A stretch of DNA of 64,000 nt, taken from Streptomyces sp. RB17 (GTDB taxonomy: Bacteria > Actinomycetota > Actinomycetes > Streptomycetales > Streptomycetaceae). The DNA is taken from assembly GCF_009604455.1 (NCBI RefSeq), contig NZ_WEGL01000007.1, positions 310,001-374,000 of the forward strand, in the 5' to 3' direction. Shown here piece after piece: positions 9,464 to 17,889 of the stretch (positions within the stretch are counted from its first letter, which is position 1; every line of letters starts with the position of its first letter). Position numbers and translations under genes: made by a program. The notes under the pieces were generated by a model. It was not told where the DNA came from. It was given only the letters and a program-made list of their open reading frames with translations, and ran no database searches.

Positions 9464-10354
9464 GTGAAGCTCACCACCGCACCCTCCGTCGTCGAACCCG
9501 CCCGTGACTTCCCGGAGTTGCTGCCGCACGCCCGTCCGGTCGTCCGGCTGCATCCGCGCCGCGGCACTCCCGGCCCCCGCGAGAGCCACATCGGCGGCCC
9601 CCTGTGCTGGCCGGCCGCCGAGCCGTGGCCGGAGTGCGCCGACCACGAGGACGTCAACGGCCGGCCGTACACCCTGCGGATGGTCGCGGTGGCCCAGCTG
9701 ACGGCGGTGGACTTCCCCGAGATCCGCTTCCCCGACGACACGGACCTCGTCCAGCTCCTGTGGTGCCCCGACTGGCACGACCAGCCGCACCCGGAAGGCT
9801 GGGGCCAGGCATGCCGGCTGTTCTGGCGCCGGACCGCCGAGGTCACCGACCCGCTCGCCAGGCAGCCGGATCCGGCCGAGGAGTGGGACGACGACCTGGA
9901 CATGGTGCCGCGCCCCTGCGTCCTGCACCCGGAGCGGGTGACGGACCACCCCGGGGACGAGGAACTCCCGCTCGGCCTCGGCGAACGCTTCGCGGCCTGG
10001 CTGGAGGAACGGGGCCTGACCGACGACCTCACCGCGATCCCCGGCTACAAGCTCGGCGGCTTCCTGAGGTGGGGTACGACGGACCGCCCGGACCCCATGG
10101 ACTGCGGCGACTGCGGGGCGCCGCTGGAGCTGTTCCTGCAGTTCGACTCGTCCGAGTACGGGCTCGGCACCTTCGGCCCCGACGGCGCACCCCACCGCTT
10201 CCGCCCCCTGGAGGAACGCGACACCGACCCGAGCGACGCGCTGGGCGAAGCGCTGCGCGAGCCGGTGGGCATGGTCATCGGCCGCTTCAGCCACGGCGGA
10301 CTGTTCACCTGCACGGCCGACCCCCGCCATCCGGCGTCGTTCTTCACGCAGTGA
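9464..10354 (+). CDS. uncharacterised protein, possibly DUF1963/YwqG-like
   Basis: 296 residues, soluble, rich in Trp, Pro and Asp. The pattern HIGGPLCWPAAEPWPEC and the later CGDCGAPLELFLQFD are reminiscent of DUF1963/YwqG-like proteins of unknown function, and the CxxC may bind metal. It starts at a GTG (9464) with only a weak Shine-Dalgarno (gggagc, 15 nt upstream). Convergent with the aldehyde dehydrogenase, whose stop is 13 bp away. Confidence 0.55.
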   Translation: MKLTTAPSVVEPARDFPELLPHARPVVRLHPRRGTPGPRESHIGGPLCWPAAEPWPECADHEDVNGRPYTLRMVAVAQLTAVDFPEIRFPDDTDLVQLLWCPDWHDQPHPEGWGQACRLFWRRTAEVTDPLARQPDPAEEWDDDLDMVPRPCVLHPERVTDHPGDEELPLGLGERFAAWLEERGLTDDLTAIPGYKLGGFLRWGTTDRPDPMDCGDCGAPLELFLQFDSSEYGLGTFGPDGAPHRFRPLEERDTDPSDALGEALREPVGMVIGRFSHGGLFTCTADPRHPASFFTQ

Positions 10355-10366
10355 GCCGGGTCCCCC

Positions 10367-11815
10367 TCACCCCGGCCACACGATCGCCTGCACCTCGCTG
10401 TACGCGTGCAGGGCGTACACGCCCACGTCCCGGCCCACCCCGCTCCTCTTGAACCCCCCGAACGGCGCCTCCATGTTGCGGCCGACGGTGTTCACCCCCA
10501 CGCCCCCGGCCCGCAGCTGCCGGGCCACCCGGAACGCCCGGGCCACGTCACCGGACCACACGTAGTCGATGAGCCCGTACTCGGAGTCGTTGGCGAGGGC
10601 CACCCCCTCGTCCTCCTCGTCGAAGGGGATCACCACGACCACCGGCCCGAATATCTCCTCCCGGGCCACCCGCATGTCGTTGGCGCAGTCGGCGAGAAGG
10701 GTCGGCACGACGTAGAAACCCCGGTCCAGCGGCGGCCGTTCGCCGCCCACGACCACCGACGCTCCTTCCTTCCGGCCGAGTTCGACGTACGACTCGACCC
10801 GCGCCCGGTGCTCGGCCGAGATCACCGGCCCGACGACCGTGTCCGCCTCCCGCGGATCCCCGACCTTCAGTCTCCGGGCGTACCCGGCGAGTTGCTCGAC
10901 CAGCCGCCCGTACACCCCGCGCTGGGCCAGCACCCGGGTCGGTGCCGTGCAGATCTGCCCGCTGTAGAAGGAGAAGGCCGTGCCGATACCGGCGACGGCG
11001 GACCTCAGATCGGCATCGTCGAAGACGATCGCCGCGCCCTTGCCCCCCAGCTCCATCAGCTGGCGTTTCATGTCCCGCCCGCACACCTCCGCGATCCGCC
11101 GGCCGACGGCCGTGGACCCGGTGAAGCTGACCATGTCCACGTCGTCGCAGGCCACCGCCGCCTCGCCCACGGCCTGCCCGCGCCCGGAGACGACGTTCAC
11201 CACTCCCGGCGGCGCCCCGGCCGCCTGGAGCGCCTCGGCCATCCGGTACACGGACAGTGGGTCCTGCGGGGCCGGCTTCACGACCACCGTGTTGCCCATG
11301 GCCAGCGCGGGCGCGACCTTGCCGGCCGGGTTGGCCCACGGGTTGTTGTAGGAGGTGATGCAGGTGACGACCCCGACGGGCTGCCGTACCGCCAGCGCGC
11401 CCATCACCCCGGCCCGCCCCATCGGCCCGGCCTCGTTGATCTGCGGCGCGATCGCCCACTCGGCGGGCTCCACGCACGCGTACCGCCGGAACCGGGCGGC
11501 GGCCACCCCGACCTGCATCGCCCGGGCGGTCCCGGTGGTCGCTCCGGTCTCCGCGCGGGCCAGCTCCGTGTACGGCCCCGTCCGGTCACGGATGATGTCC
11601 GCCGCCCGGCCCAGCACCGCCGCCCGCTCCTCGGGCCGGGTCCGCGACCACGCCCCGAACGCCTCCCGGGCCGCCGCGCAGGCCGCCCGCACCTGCTCCG
11701 GCGTGGCCTCCGGCGCCCAGCCGACGGTCTCCTCGGTGGCCGGGTCGGTCACCGGGTAGTGCCCGCCGTCCGGCTCCACCCACTCCCCGCCGACGAACAG
11801 CCGTTCGCCCTTCAC
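10367..11815 (-). CDS. NAD(P)-dependent aldehyde dehydrogenase
   Basis: 482-residue aldehyde dehydrogenase oxidising an unknown aldehyde to the acid. Active-site Glu is in MELGGKG (E255) and the nucleophilic Cys in YSGQICTAPTR (C289); the cofactor loop reads FTGSTAVGR. The GTG at 11815 overlaps the TGA of the upstream amidohydrolase (GTGA), which supports this start over the longer frame to 11917. It is the last gene of the LLM-amidohydrolase-ALDH operon driven from the palindrome-bearing promoter near 14.7 kb. Confidence 0.9.
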   Translation of the reverse strand: MKGERLFVGGEWVEPDGGHYPVTDPATEETVGWAPEATPEQVRAACAAAREAFGAWSRTRPEERAAVLGRAADIIRDRTGPYTELARAETGATTGTARAMQVGVAAARFRRYACVEPAEWAIAPQINEAGPMGRAGVMGALAVRQPVGVVTCITSYNNPWANPAGKVAPALAMGNTVVVKPAPQDPLSVYRMAEALQAAGAPPGVVNVVSGRGQAVGEAAVACDDVDMVSFTGSTAVGRRIAEVCGRDMKRQLMELGGKGAAIVFDDADLRSAVAGIGTAFSFYSGQICTAPTRVLAQRGVYGRLVEQLAGYARRLKVGDPREADTVVGPVISAEHRARVESYVELGRKEGASVVVGGERPPLDRGFYVVPTLLADCANDMRVAREEIFGPVVVVIPFDEEDEGVALANDSEYGLIDYVWSGDVARAFRVARQLRAGGVGVNTVGRNMEAPFGGFKRSGVGRDVGVYALHAYSEVQAIVWPG

Positions 11816-13542
11816 CTCGTGCTCACCGTCCGCGTGTCCGTGCCGGACCGCAGCACCTTCCCCGGTACGGCCCCGGTCACCACGTCGTCCCGGATCGCCT
11901 CCACCCCGTTGACCCACACGGCCCGCACCCCGATCGCCCTCGAGTCCAGGCGGGGACTGTCACCCGGCAGGTCGTGCACCAGCCGGGCCTGGCCGGCGTC
12001 GATGCGCTCCGGGTCGAGCAGGACGAGATCCGCATGCCAGCCCTCCCGCACCTGTCCCCGCTCCCGCAGCCCGAAGAGCCGCGCCGGGTCGTCGGTCAGC
12101 ATCTTCACCGCCTGCTCCAGCCCGACCAGCTTCCGGCCGCGCAGACAGTCCCCGAGGAACCTGGTGGTGTACGGCGCCCCGCACATCCGGTCCAGATGCG
12201 CTCCCGCGTCGGAGCCGCCGAGCAGCACGTCCTCGTGCTGCCAGGTCTCGGCGCGCAGCGCCCAGGAGGCCGGGTCGTTGTCGGTCGGCATGGGCCAGAG
12301 GACCGTGCGGAGATCGTCGTCGGCGCAGATGTCCACGAGGCAGGCGAAGGGGTCCTGCCCGCGCTCCTCCGCGATGTCCCGTACGACCCTTCCCGTGAGC
12401 CCCCGGTTGGCCTCGCTGTAGGTGTCTCCGATGACGTACCGCCCGAAGTTCGCCAGCCGACGGAAGACGCCCGCCTCCTTCGACCGGGCCCGGCGCAACA
12501 TCTCCGCCCGGACGGCGGGGTCCCGGAGCCTGGCGATCCGCTCCGGCACCGGCAGCCCGAGAATCGGCCCCCAGCCCGGGATGAGGTTGAGAGCGCAGAA
12601 CGTGCCCAGGGACATGTTCATCGGGGTGAGGATCGGCATGGTGAGCGCCACCACCCGACCGCCCGCCTTCCGGGCCCGCTCGCTCGCGCTGAGCTGTCGC
12701 GGCACCCGCTCCGGTACGGCCGCGTCGACGGTGAGCACGTTCCAGTTGAGCGGCCGCCCGGCGACCGCGCTCATCTCCACGAGCAGTTCGATCTCGTCGT
12801 CGCCGAACTGATCCAGACAGCCGGCGACGATCGCCTCGATCTGCGTGCCCTCGTGCTCGCCGACGGCCTTCGACAGCGCCAGCAGCTCCGCCGGCCGCGC
12901 ATGCCGGGAGGCGACGGGCTGCCCGTCCCCGTCGGAGTGGGTCGATGACTGGGTGGTGGACAGCCCCCAGGCCCCGGCGTCCATGGCCTCGTGCAGCAGC
13001 CGCAGCATCGCGCCGAGCTGCTCCTCGCTCGGCTGCCCCCCGACGGCCTGCGGCCCCATGACGTACCGCCGCACCGCGCAGTGCCCCACCATGAACCCCG
13101 CGTTGACGGCGATCCGCCCGTCGAGAGCATCGAGGTACTCCCCGAAGGAGTGCCAGCTCCAGGGCGCCCCCTCCTCCAGCGCCACCAGGGACATCCCCTC
13201 CACCTTGGACATCATCCGGCGGGTGTAGTCGGCGTCCGCGGGGCGGGAGGGGTTGAGCGGCGCGAGCGTGAACCCGCAGTTCCCGGCGGCGACCGTCGTC
13301 ACCCCGTGGTTGAGGGAGGGCGTGGCGTACGGATCCCAGAAGAGCTGGGCGTCGTAGTGGGTGTGGGGGTCGACGAAGCCGGGGGCGAGGACGAGACCGG
13401 AGGCGTCCTCGGTGGTGCGGGCGTCCTCGGTGGCCGTGCCGATGACGGCGATCCGGCCGTTGCGGATGCCGACGTCGGCGGTGAAGGCGGGCGCGCCCGT
13501 GCCGTCCACGATGGTGGCGCCCTTGATGAGATGGTCCAACAT
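11812..13542 (-). CDS. N-acyl-D-amino-acid deacylase-type amidohydrolase
   Basis: 576-residue amidohydrolase-superfamily enzyme of the D-aminoacylase/dihydroorotase-like branch. The first metal motif is DPHTHYD (H60, H62), followed by VTTVAAGNCGFTLAP, which is characteristic of N-acyl-D-amino-acid deacylases; GGSDAGAHLD and GLRERGQVREGWHADLVLLDPE occur near the C terminus. It hydrolyses an amide or related bond in an unknown substrate. Second gene of the operon, 13 bp after the LLM gene and 4-bp overlapped with the ALDH. Confidence 0.88.
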   Translation of the reverse strand: MLDHLIKGATIVDGTGAPAFTADVGIRNGRIAVIGTATEDARTTEDASGLVLAPGFVDPHTHYDAQLFWDPYATPSLNHGVTTVAAGNCGFTLAPLNPSRPADADYTRRMMSKVEGMSLVALEEGAPWSWHSFGEYLDALDGRIAVNAGFMVGHCAVRRYVMGPQAVGGQPSEEQLGAMLRLLHEAMDAGAWGLSTTQSSTHSDGDGQPVASRHARPAELLALSKAVGEHEGTQIEAIVAGCLDQFGDDEIELLVEMSAVAGRPLNWNVLTVDAAVPERVPRQLSASERARKAGGRVVALTMPILTPMNMSLGTFCALNLIPGWGPILGLPVPERIARLRDPAVRAEMLRRARSKEAGVFRRLANFGRYVIGDTYSEANRGLTGRVVRDIAEERGQDPFACLVDICADDDLRTVLWPMPTDNDPASWALRAETWQHEDVLLGGSDAGAHLDRMCGAPYTTRFLGDCLRGRKLVGLEQAVKMLTDDPARLFGLRERGQVREGWHADLVLLDPERIDAGQARLVHDLPGDSPRLDSRAIGVRAVWVNGVEAIRDDVVTGAVPGKVLRSGTDTRTVSTR

Positions 13543-13555
13543 GCCGGGAACCCCC

Positions 13556-14674
13556 TCAGACGGCCTGACGGAACCGGGACGTGCGGTGAACCGGATCCGT
13601 GTCGATCTTGGGAATCACGTGCTCCCCGATCAGCCGGATCGTCTGCAGCGTCTCCTCCTTCGGCACCCCCACCGGCAACCCGAAGCTCAGCTGATCGGCG
13701 CCCGCCTGCTCCCACCGCTTGCACTGCCGCAGCACCTCGTCGGGGTCGCCGCAGATGAGCAGCTCCTCCTCCACCAGCAGCTCCACGAACTCCGGTGTGT
13801 ACTGGGGCAGCGTCTCCGGCCACACCGGGAACCCCTCCGGCCGGGGAAACGTGTCGTGGTACCGGAAGACGAGCGAGGGCAGATAGTGCAGCCCCCCGTT
13901 CACCGCGATCTCGATCGCCTCCGCGTGCGTGGGCGCGCAGATCGCGGTCGTCGTCACCATCACGTTGTCGTTGACGAAGTCCCCCACCGGCTCCGCGTTC
14001 ACGACCGCCCTCTTGTACTGGTCCAGCACCCACTCCATGTCGGACACCTTCTGGATGCTGAAGCCGAGCACGCCGAGGCCCTTCTTCGCGGCCATGGCGT
14101 ACGACGGCGGGGAGCCGGCCGCGTACCACATCGCCGGGTGCGACTTCCCGTACGGCTTGGGCAGGACCTTCCGCGGCGGCAGCTGCCAGTGCTTGCCCTG
14201 GAAGCCCACGTACTCGTCCTGGAGCCACATCTTCGGGAACTCGGCGATGGTCTCCTCCCAGATCTCCTTGGTGTAGTTCATATCGGTCACACCCGGTATG
14301 AACCCGAGGATCTCGTGGCTGCCGGCACCCCGCCCGCTGCCGAACTCGAAGCGACCCTCGCTGAGGTGGTCCAGCATGGCGACCTTCTCGGCGACCTTCA
14401 CGGGGTGGTTGACCTGGGCCAGAGGGTTGAAGATCCCGGAGCCGAGGTGGATCCGCTCGGTCGCGTGGGCCAGATAGCCGAGGAAGACGTCGTTGGCGGA
14501 CAGGTGCGAGTACTCCTCCAGGAAGTGGTGCTCGGAGGCCCAGGCGTACTTGAAGCCGGACCTGTCCGCCTGGATGACGTACTCGGTCTCCTCCATCAGC
14601 GCCTTGTGCTCGGCCAGCGGGTCGGTCTCGGCGCGCTTGCCCACGTATCCCTGTACAAAGAGCCCGAATTCCAA
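13556..14674 (-). CDS. LLM-class flavin-dependent oxidoreductase
   Basis: 372-residue luciferase-like monooxygenase or reductase. Family features are the start MEFGLFVQGYVGK, the SEHHFLEEY loop and VAMLDHLSEGRFEFGSGRG. The last segment favours the FMN-type bacterial-luciferase branch over the F420 branch, but the cofactor cannot be fixed by eye. First gene of an operon (LLM, amidohydrolase, ALDH). Two copies of the regulon palindrome lie in its 98-bp upstream gap (14697-14715 and 14760-14778). Confidence 0.88.
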   Translation of the reverse strand: MEFGLFVQGYVGKRAETDPLAEHKALMEETEYVIQADRSGFKYAWASEHHFLEEYSHLSANDVFLGYLAHATERIHLGSGIFNPLAQVNHPVKVAEKVAMLDHLSEGRFEFGSGRGAGSHEILGFIPGVTDMNYTKEIWEETIAEFPKMWLQDEYVGFQGKHWQLPPRKVLPKPYGKSHPAMWYAAGSPPSYAMAAKKGLGVLGFSIQKVSDMEWVLDQYKRAVVNAEPVGDFVNDNVMVTTTAICAPTHAEAIEIAVNGGLHYLPSLVFRYHDTFPRPEGFPVWPETLPQYTPEFVELLVEEELLICGDPDEVLRQCKRWEQAGADQLSFGLPVGVPKEETLQTIRLIGEHVIPKIDTDPVHRTSRFRQAV

Positions 14675-14696
14675 GGCGGTTCACCTTCCCCAGTTT

Positions 14697-14715
14697 TTCT
14701 GACGAACCGTCAGAT
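14697..14715. promoter_or_regulatory. regulon palindrome, site 1a
   Basis: TTCTGACGAACCGTCAGAT; matches the window consensus ATCTGACGGTCCGTCAGAT except at the first base, one inner base and the centre. It lies 23 bp upstream of the LLM gene start at 14674. Confidence 0.75.
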
Positions 14716-14759
14716 CCATTTGTTGGCCGACTGTCGCACCGCGCACGAGGCCCGTCAAT

Positions 14760-14778
14760 AGCTGACGGTGAGTCAGAT
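14760..14778. promoter_or_regulatory. regulon palindrome, site 1b
   Basis: AGCTGACGGTGAGTCAGAT; three mismatches to the consensus. It overlaps the stop codon of the SDR gene and is the second site upstream of the LLM operon, 63 bp from site 1a. Confidence 0.6.
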
Positions 14779-15543
14779 GACCGAGACCCCCGCCAGCCAT
14801 CCGCCGTCGATCACGAACGGCTGGCCGGTGATGTACGACGAGTCCGCCGAGGTGAGGAAGAGCGCCAGCCGCGCCACCTCCTCCGGCTGCCCGACCCGCC
14901 CGAGCGGCACGAGCTTGCGGTACAGCTCGTCCAGGGCCCGGCTCATCTCCTCCGGGTCGGCGTCCGGGTCGAGCCGCGCCGGGTTGGACATCGCCGTGTC
15001 GATGGCGCCCGGGCAGATCGCGTTGACCCGGATGCCCCGGCCCGCCAGCTCCAGCGCGGCCACCCGGGTCAGCCCCAGCACGGCGTGCTTGGTGGCGGCG
15101 TACGTCCCCACGGCCGCCATGCCGGTCATGCCCGTGTAGGACGCGGTGTTGACGATGGTCCCCCCGTCGGCCATCTCGGGCGCCACCGCCTTCATGCCCA
15201 GGAAGCAGCCGACCTGGTTGACCTGCACGACCTGCATGAACTCGGCCAGCGGGGTGTCCACGAGCGCGTTGAAGCGCAGGATCCCCGCGTTGTTCACCAG
15301 CCCGTCGATGTGCCCGTACGCCTGCTTGACCACCCCGACGGCCTCCCGCCAGCCCTCCTCGGTGCCGACGTCGAGATGGACGTACAACGCGCCTATCTCC
15401 TTGGCCAGGGCCTCCCCCTGGTCGTCCAGCACATCGGCGACGACCACCCGCGCCCCCTCCGCCCGGAACAGCCGCGCCTCCTGCTCGCCCTGTCCGCGTG
15501 CCGCCCCGGTGATGACGACGACCCGCCCGTCCAGCTTGCCCAT
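14773..15543 (-). CDS. SDR-family NAD(P)-dependent oxidoreductase
   Basis: 256-residue classical short-chain dehydrogenase. The cofactor loop is TGAARGQGEQEAR and NNAG is present. The catalytic triad is the Ser in NTASYTG with Tyr and Lys in YAATKHA, and the C terminus is GQPFVIDGGWLAG. It probably oxidises or reduces a hydroxyl/keto group of the pathway intermediate. Third gene of the operon amidohydrolase-LLM-SDR, 10 bp after the LLM gene. Confidence 0.93.
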   Translation of the reverse strand: MGKLDGRVVVITGAARGQGEQEARLFRAEGARVVVADVLDDQGEALAKEIGALYVHLDVGTEEGWREAVGVVKQAYGHIDGLVNNAGILRFNALVDTPLAEFMQVVQVNQVGCFLGMKAVAPEMADGGTIVNTASYTGMTGMAAVGTYAATKHAVLGLTRVAALELAGRGIRVNAICPGAIDTAMSNPARLDPDADPEEMSRALDELYRKLVPLGRVGQPEEVARLALFLTSADSSYITGQPFVIDGGWLAGVSVI

Positions 15544-15553
15544 GGACTCCTCC

Positions 15554-16486
15554 TCAGTTCAGCCGGGGCGCGACCTCCGCCCCGAACAGTCCGATCTGCT
15601 CGATGAGTTCGGCCCGGTCCCGGCTGCGGAACCGCACCTGGATCCGGTCCACGCCCATCGCCCGGTACGCCCGCAGCGACTCGGCGATCTCCTCGGGTGT
15701 CCCGGTGAGCGTGCGCGGCCCGACCTCCCAGCCGGCCCGCCCGACGTACAGCGGCTCGGCGATCGCGCCGATGGTGAACTGTCCTTCGACGCCCGCCTCT
15801 GCGCGCAACCGCCGCAGTCGGGCGATCTGGGCGGGCAGCCGGTCCCGCGGATCCCCCTGCGGCAGCCAGCCGTCCCCCTTCAGCGCGGCCCGGCGTACGG
15901 CGGCGGGCGAGGAGCCGCCGACCCAGAGGGGGACGTACGGCTGCGCGGGCCGGGGCCGCTGCCCCAGCCCCTCGAAGTCGTAGATCTTCCCGTGATGCGC
16001 GGGGAACTCCTCCGCCCCCAGGGCGGCCCGCAGCGCGTCGATCGTCTCGTCCAGCACGGTCCCCCGCCGCTCGAAGTCCACCCCGAGCGCCTCGAACTCC
16101 TCCCGGACGTGCCCGGCCCCGACCCCGAGGACCAGCCGGCCGCCGGAGAGGTGGTCGAGGGTGGCGTACTGCTTGGCGGTGAGCAGCGGGTGCCGCAGCC
16201 CCACGACCGCCACATGGCTGAGCAGGCGCACCCGCTCGGTCACGGCGGCGAGGTGCGCGAGGGTGGCGACCGGGTCGTACCAGACCGTGCTCATGGCGGG
16301 GGCGAGCCGGCGCGGGACGCCCACGTGATCGCATGCGGCGAGGTAGTCGAACCCGGCACGGTCCACGGCCCGCGCGACGGCCACCAGGTCCTCCGGACCG
16401 GCCCCGGCCTCCCAGCCCTCCGCGAACAGGGTGCTCTGCGCCTGCACGGGCAGCTGGATGCCGTACGCCAGGGCGCTCACCGCCAC
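15554..16486 (-). CDS. LLM-class F420-dependent oxidoreductase
   Basis: 310-residue luciferase-like oxidoreductase of the F420 type, with YLAACDHVGVPR near residue 50 and the signature [24 protein letters not shown]; the C-terminal part ends in an LTGTPEEIAESLRAY helix. Substrate unknown. It overlaps the upstream amidohydrolase by 10 bp and precedes the SDR, so all three are probably one transcript from the promoter near 17.72 kb. Confidence 0.88.
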   Translation of the reverse strand: MAVSALAYGIQLPVQAQSTLFAEGWEAGAGPEDLVAVARAVDRAGFDYLAACDHVGVPRRLAPAMSTVWYDPVATLAHLAAVTERVRLLSHVAVVGLRHPLLTAKQYATLDHLSGGRLVLGVGAGHVREEFEALGVDFERRGTVLDETIDALRAALGAEEFPAHHGKIYDFEGLGQRPRPAQPYVPLWVGGSSPAAVRRAALKGDGWLPQGDPRDRLPAQIARLRRLRAEAGVEGQFTIGAIAEPLYVGRAGWEVGPRTLTGTPEEIAESLRAYRAMGVDRIQVRFRSRDRAELIEQIGLFGAEVAPRLN

Positions 16487-17709
16487 AGCCCTGAGGGGGT
16501 GAGGCCCAGCAGTTCGATGGCGTTGCCGCGCACGATCCGCTCGACCACGTCCGCCGGCAGATGCCCCATCTGGGCCTCACCGACCTCGCGGGACTTGGGC
16601 CAGGTGGAGTCGGAGTGCGGGTAGTCGGTCTCGTACAGGACGTTGCCGACCCCGATGGCGTCCAGGTTCAGCAGGCCGAAGGCGTCGTCGAAGAAACAGC
16701 CGTACACATGCCCGGCGAACAGCTCGGACGGCGGCCGGGTGACCTTGTCGGCGACCCCGCCCCACCCCCGGTTCTCCTCCCACACCACATCGGCACGCTC
16801 GAGGATGTAGGGAATCCACCCGATCTGCCCTTCCGCATACATGACCCTGAGGTTCGGGAACCGCTCGAACTTGCCGCTCATCAGCCAGTCCACCATCGAG
16901 AAGCAGCAGTTGGCGAAGGTGATGGTGGAGCCGACGGCGGGCGGGGCGTCGGCGGAGGTGGAGGGCATTCGGCTGCTGGAGCCGATGTGCATGGCGACGA
17001 CCGTGCCGGTCTCGTCGCAGGCGGCGAGGAAGGGATCCCAGTCGTCGGTGTGGACGGACGGCAGGCCGAGGTGCGGGGGTATCTCGGAGAAGGCGACGGC
17101 CCGGACGCCGCGTGCGGCGTTCCGCCGTACCTCCTGGGCGGCCAGCTCGGCGTCCCACAGGGGTATGAGGGTGAGCGGTATCAGCCGCCCGCGCGCCTGC
17201 GGCCCGCACCACTCCTCCACCATCCAGTCGTTGTAGGCGCGGACACAGAGCAGCGCGAGGTCCTTGTCCCGCGCTTCCGTGAAGGTCTGGCCGCAGAAGC
17301 GCGGGAAGGTGGGGAAGCAGAGCCCGGACTGCACGTGGTTGACATCCATGTCGGCGAGCCGGGCCGGCACGTCGTACGACCCGGCCCGCATCTGCTCGTA
17401 CGTGATGACTTCCAGCCTGACCTCGTCCCTGCTGTACCCCACGGCGGTGTCGAGCCGGGTGAGGGGCCGCCGCAGATCCTCATAGGCCCACCAGTCACCG
17501 ACAGGACCGTCGGTGCTGCCGGGCTCGCCCATGACCGGCCTGAATCGTCCGCCGAGGAAGGTCATCTCCTTCAGCGGGGCGCGCACGATCCGGGGCCCGA
17601 CCTCCCGGTACTTCCTCGGCAGCCGATCCTGCCAGACGCCGGCGGGCTCAACGGTGTGGTCGTCGACGGAGATGATCAGCGGGAACTGTGTGGTCTCCAT
17701 GGCCTTCAC
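16477..17709 (-). CDS. amidohydrolase-2 family TIM-barrel hydrolase/decarboxylase
   Basis: 410-residue member of the amidohydrolase_2 (ACMSD-like) group that acts as hydrolases or non-oxidative decarboxylases. The first metal box reads ISVDDHTVEP rather than the usual DxHxH. Further landmarks are CFPTFPRFCGQTF, AYNDWMVEEWCG, FSEIPPHLGLP, AMHIGSSS, YAEGQIGWIPY and YETDYPHSDSTWP. Starts are possible at 17709 (GTG) or 17700 (ATG). A closely similar paralogue is encoded at 57552-58745. First gene of its operon; an almost perfect palindrome lies 10 bp upstream. Confidence 0.88.
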   Translation of the reverse strand: MKAMETTQFPLIISVDDHTVEPAGVWQDRLPRKYREVGPRIVRAPLKEMTFLGGRFRPVMGEPGSTDGPVGDWWAYEDLRRPLTRLDTAVGYSRDEVRLEVITYEQMRAGSYDVPARLADMDVNHVQSGLCFPTFPRFCGQTFTEARDKDLALLCVRAYNDWMVEEWCGPQARGRLIPLTLIPLWDAELAAQEVRRNAARGVRAVAFSEIPPHLGLPSVHTDDWDPFLAACDETGTVVAMHIGSSSRMPSTSADAPPAVGSTITFANCCFSMVDWLMSGKFERFPNLRVMYAEGQIGWIPYILERADVVWEENRGWGGVADKVTRPPSELFAGHVYGCFFDDAFGLLNLDAIGVGNVLYETDYPHSDSTWPKSREVGEAQMGHLPADVVERIVRGNAIELLGLTPSGLWR

Positions 17710-17719
17710 GGTAGCGCTG

Positions 17720-17738
17720 ATCTGACGGTCCGTCAGCT
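17720..17738. promoter_or_regulatory. regulon palindrome, site 2
   Basis: ATCTGACGGTCCGTCAGCT, one mismatch to the consensus, 10 bp upstream of the GTG at 17709 of the amidohydrolase-LLM-SDR operon. Confidence 0.8.
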
Positions 17739-17889
17739 ATCGAGTGACTGCCGGTGCTTGCGAAGAGGGTGTGAGGGGTTTGTGTGCTGCGCTGCGCCGC
17801 CCTGTGATCGGCGTCTCCCACGGCTGACGCAACCGCCCGGAACAAGGCAAACTGACGGGGTTGTTCGGGACGTCGAGGGGGACGAACGC

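Noticed and set aside
10406-12421. 671-codon plus-strand frame
   Set aside because: Shadow of the ALDH and deacylase genes, both with intact catalytic motifs on the minus strand.
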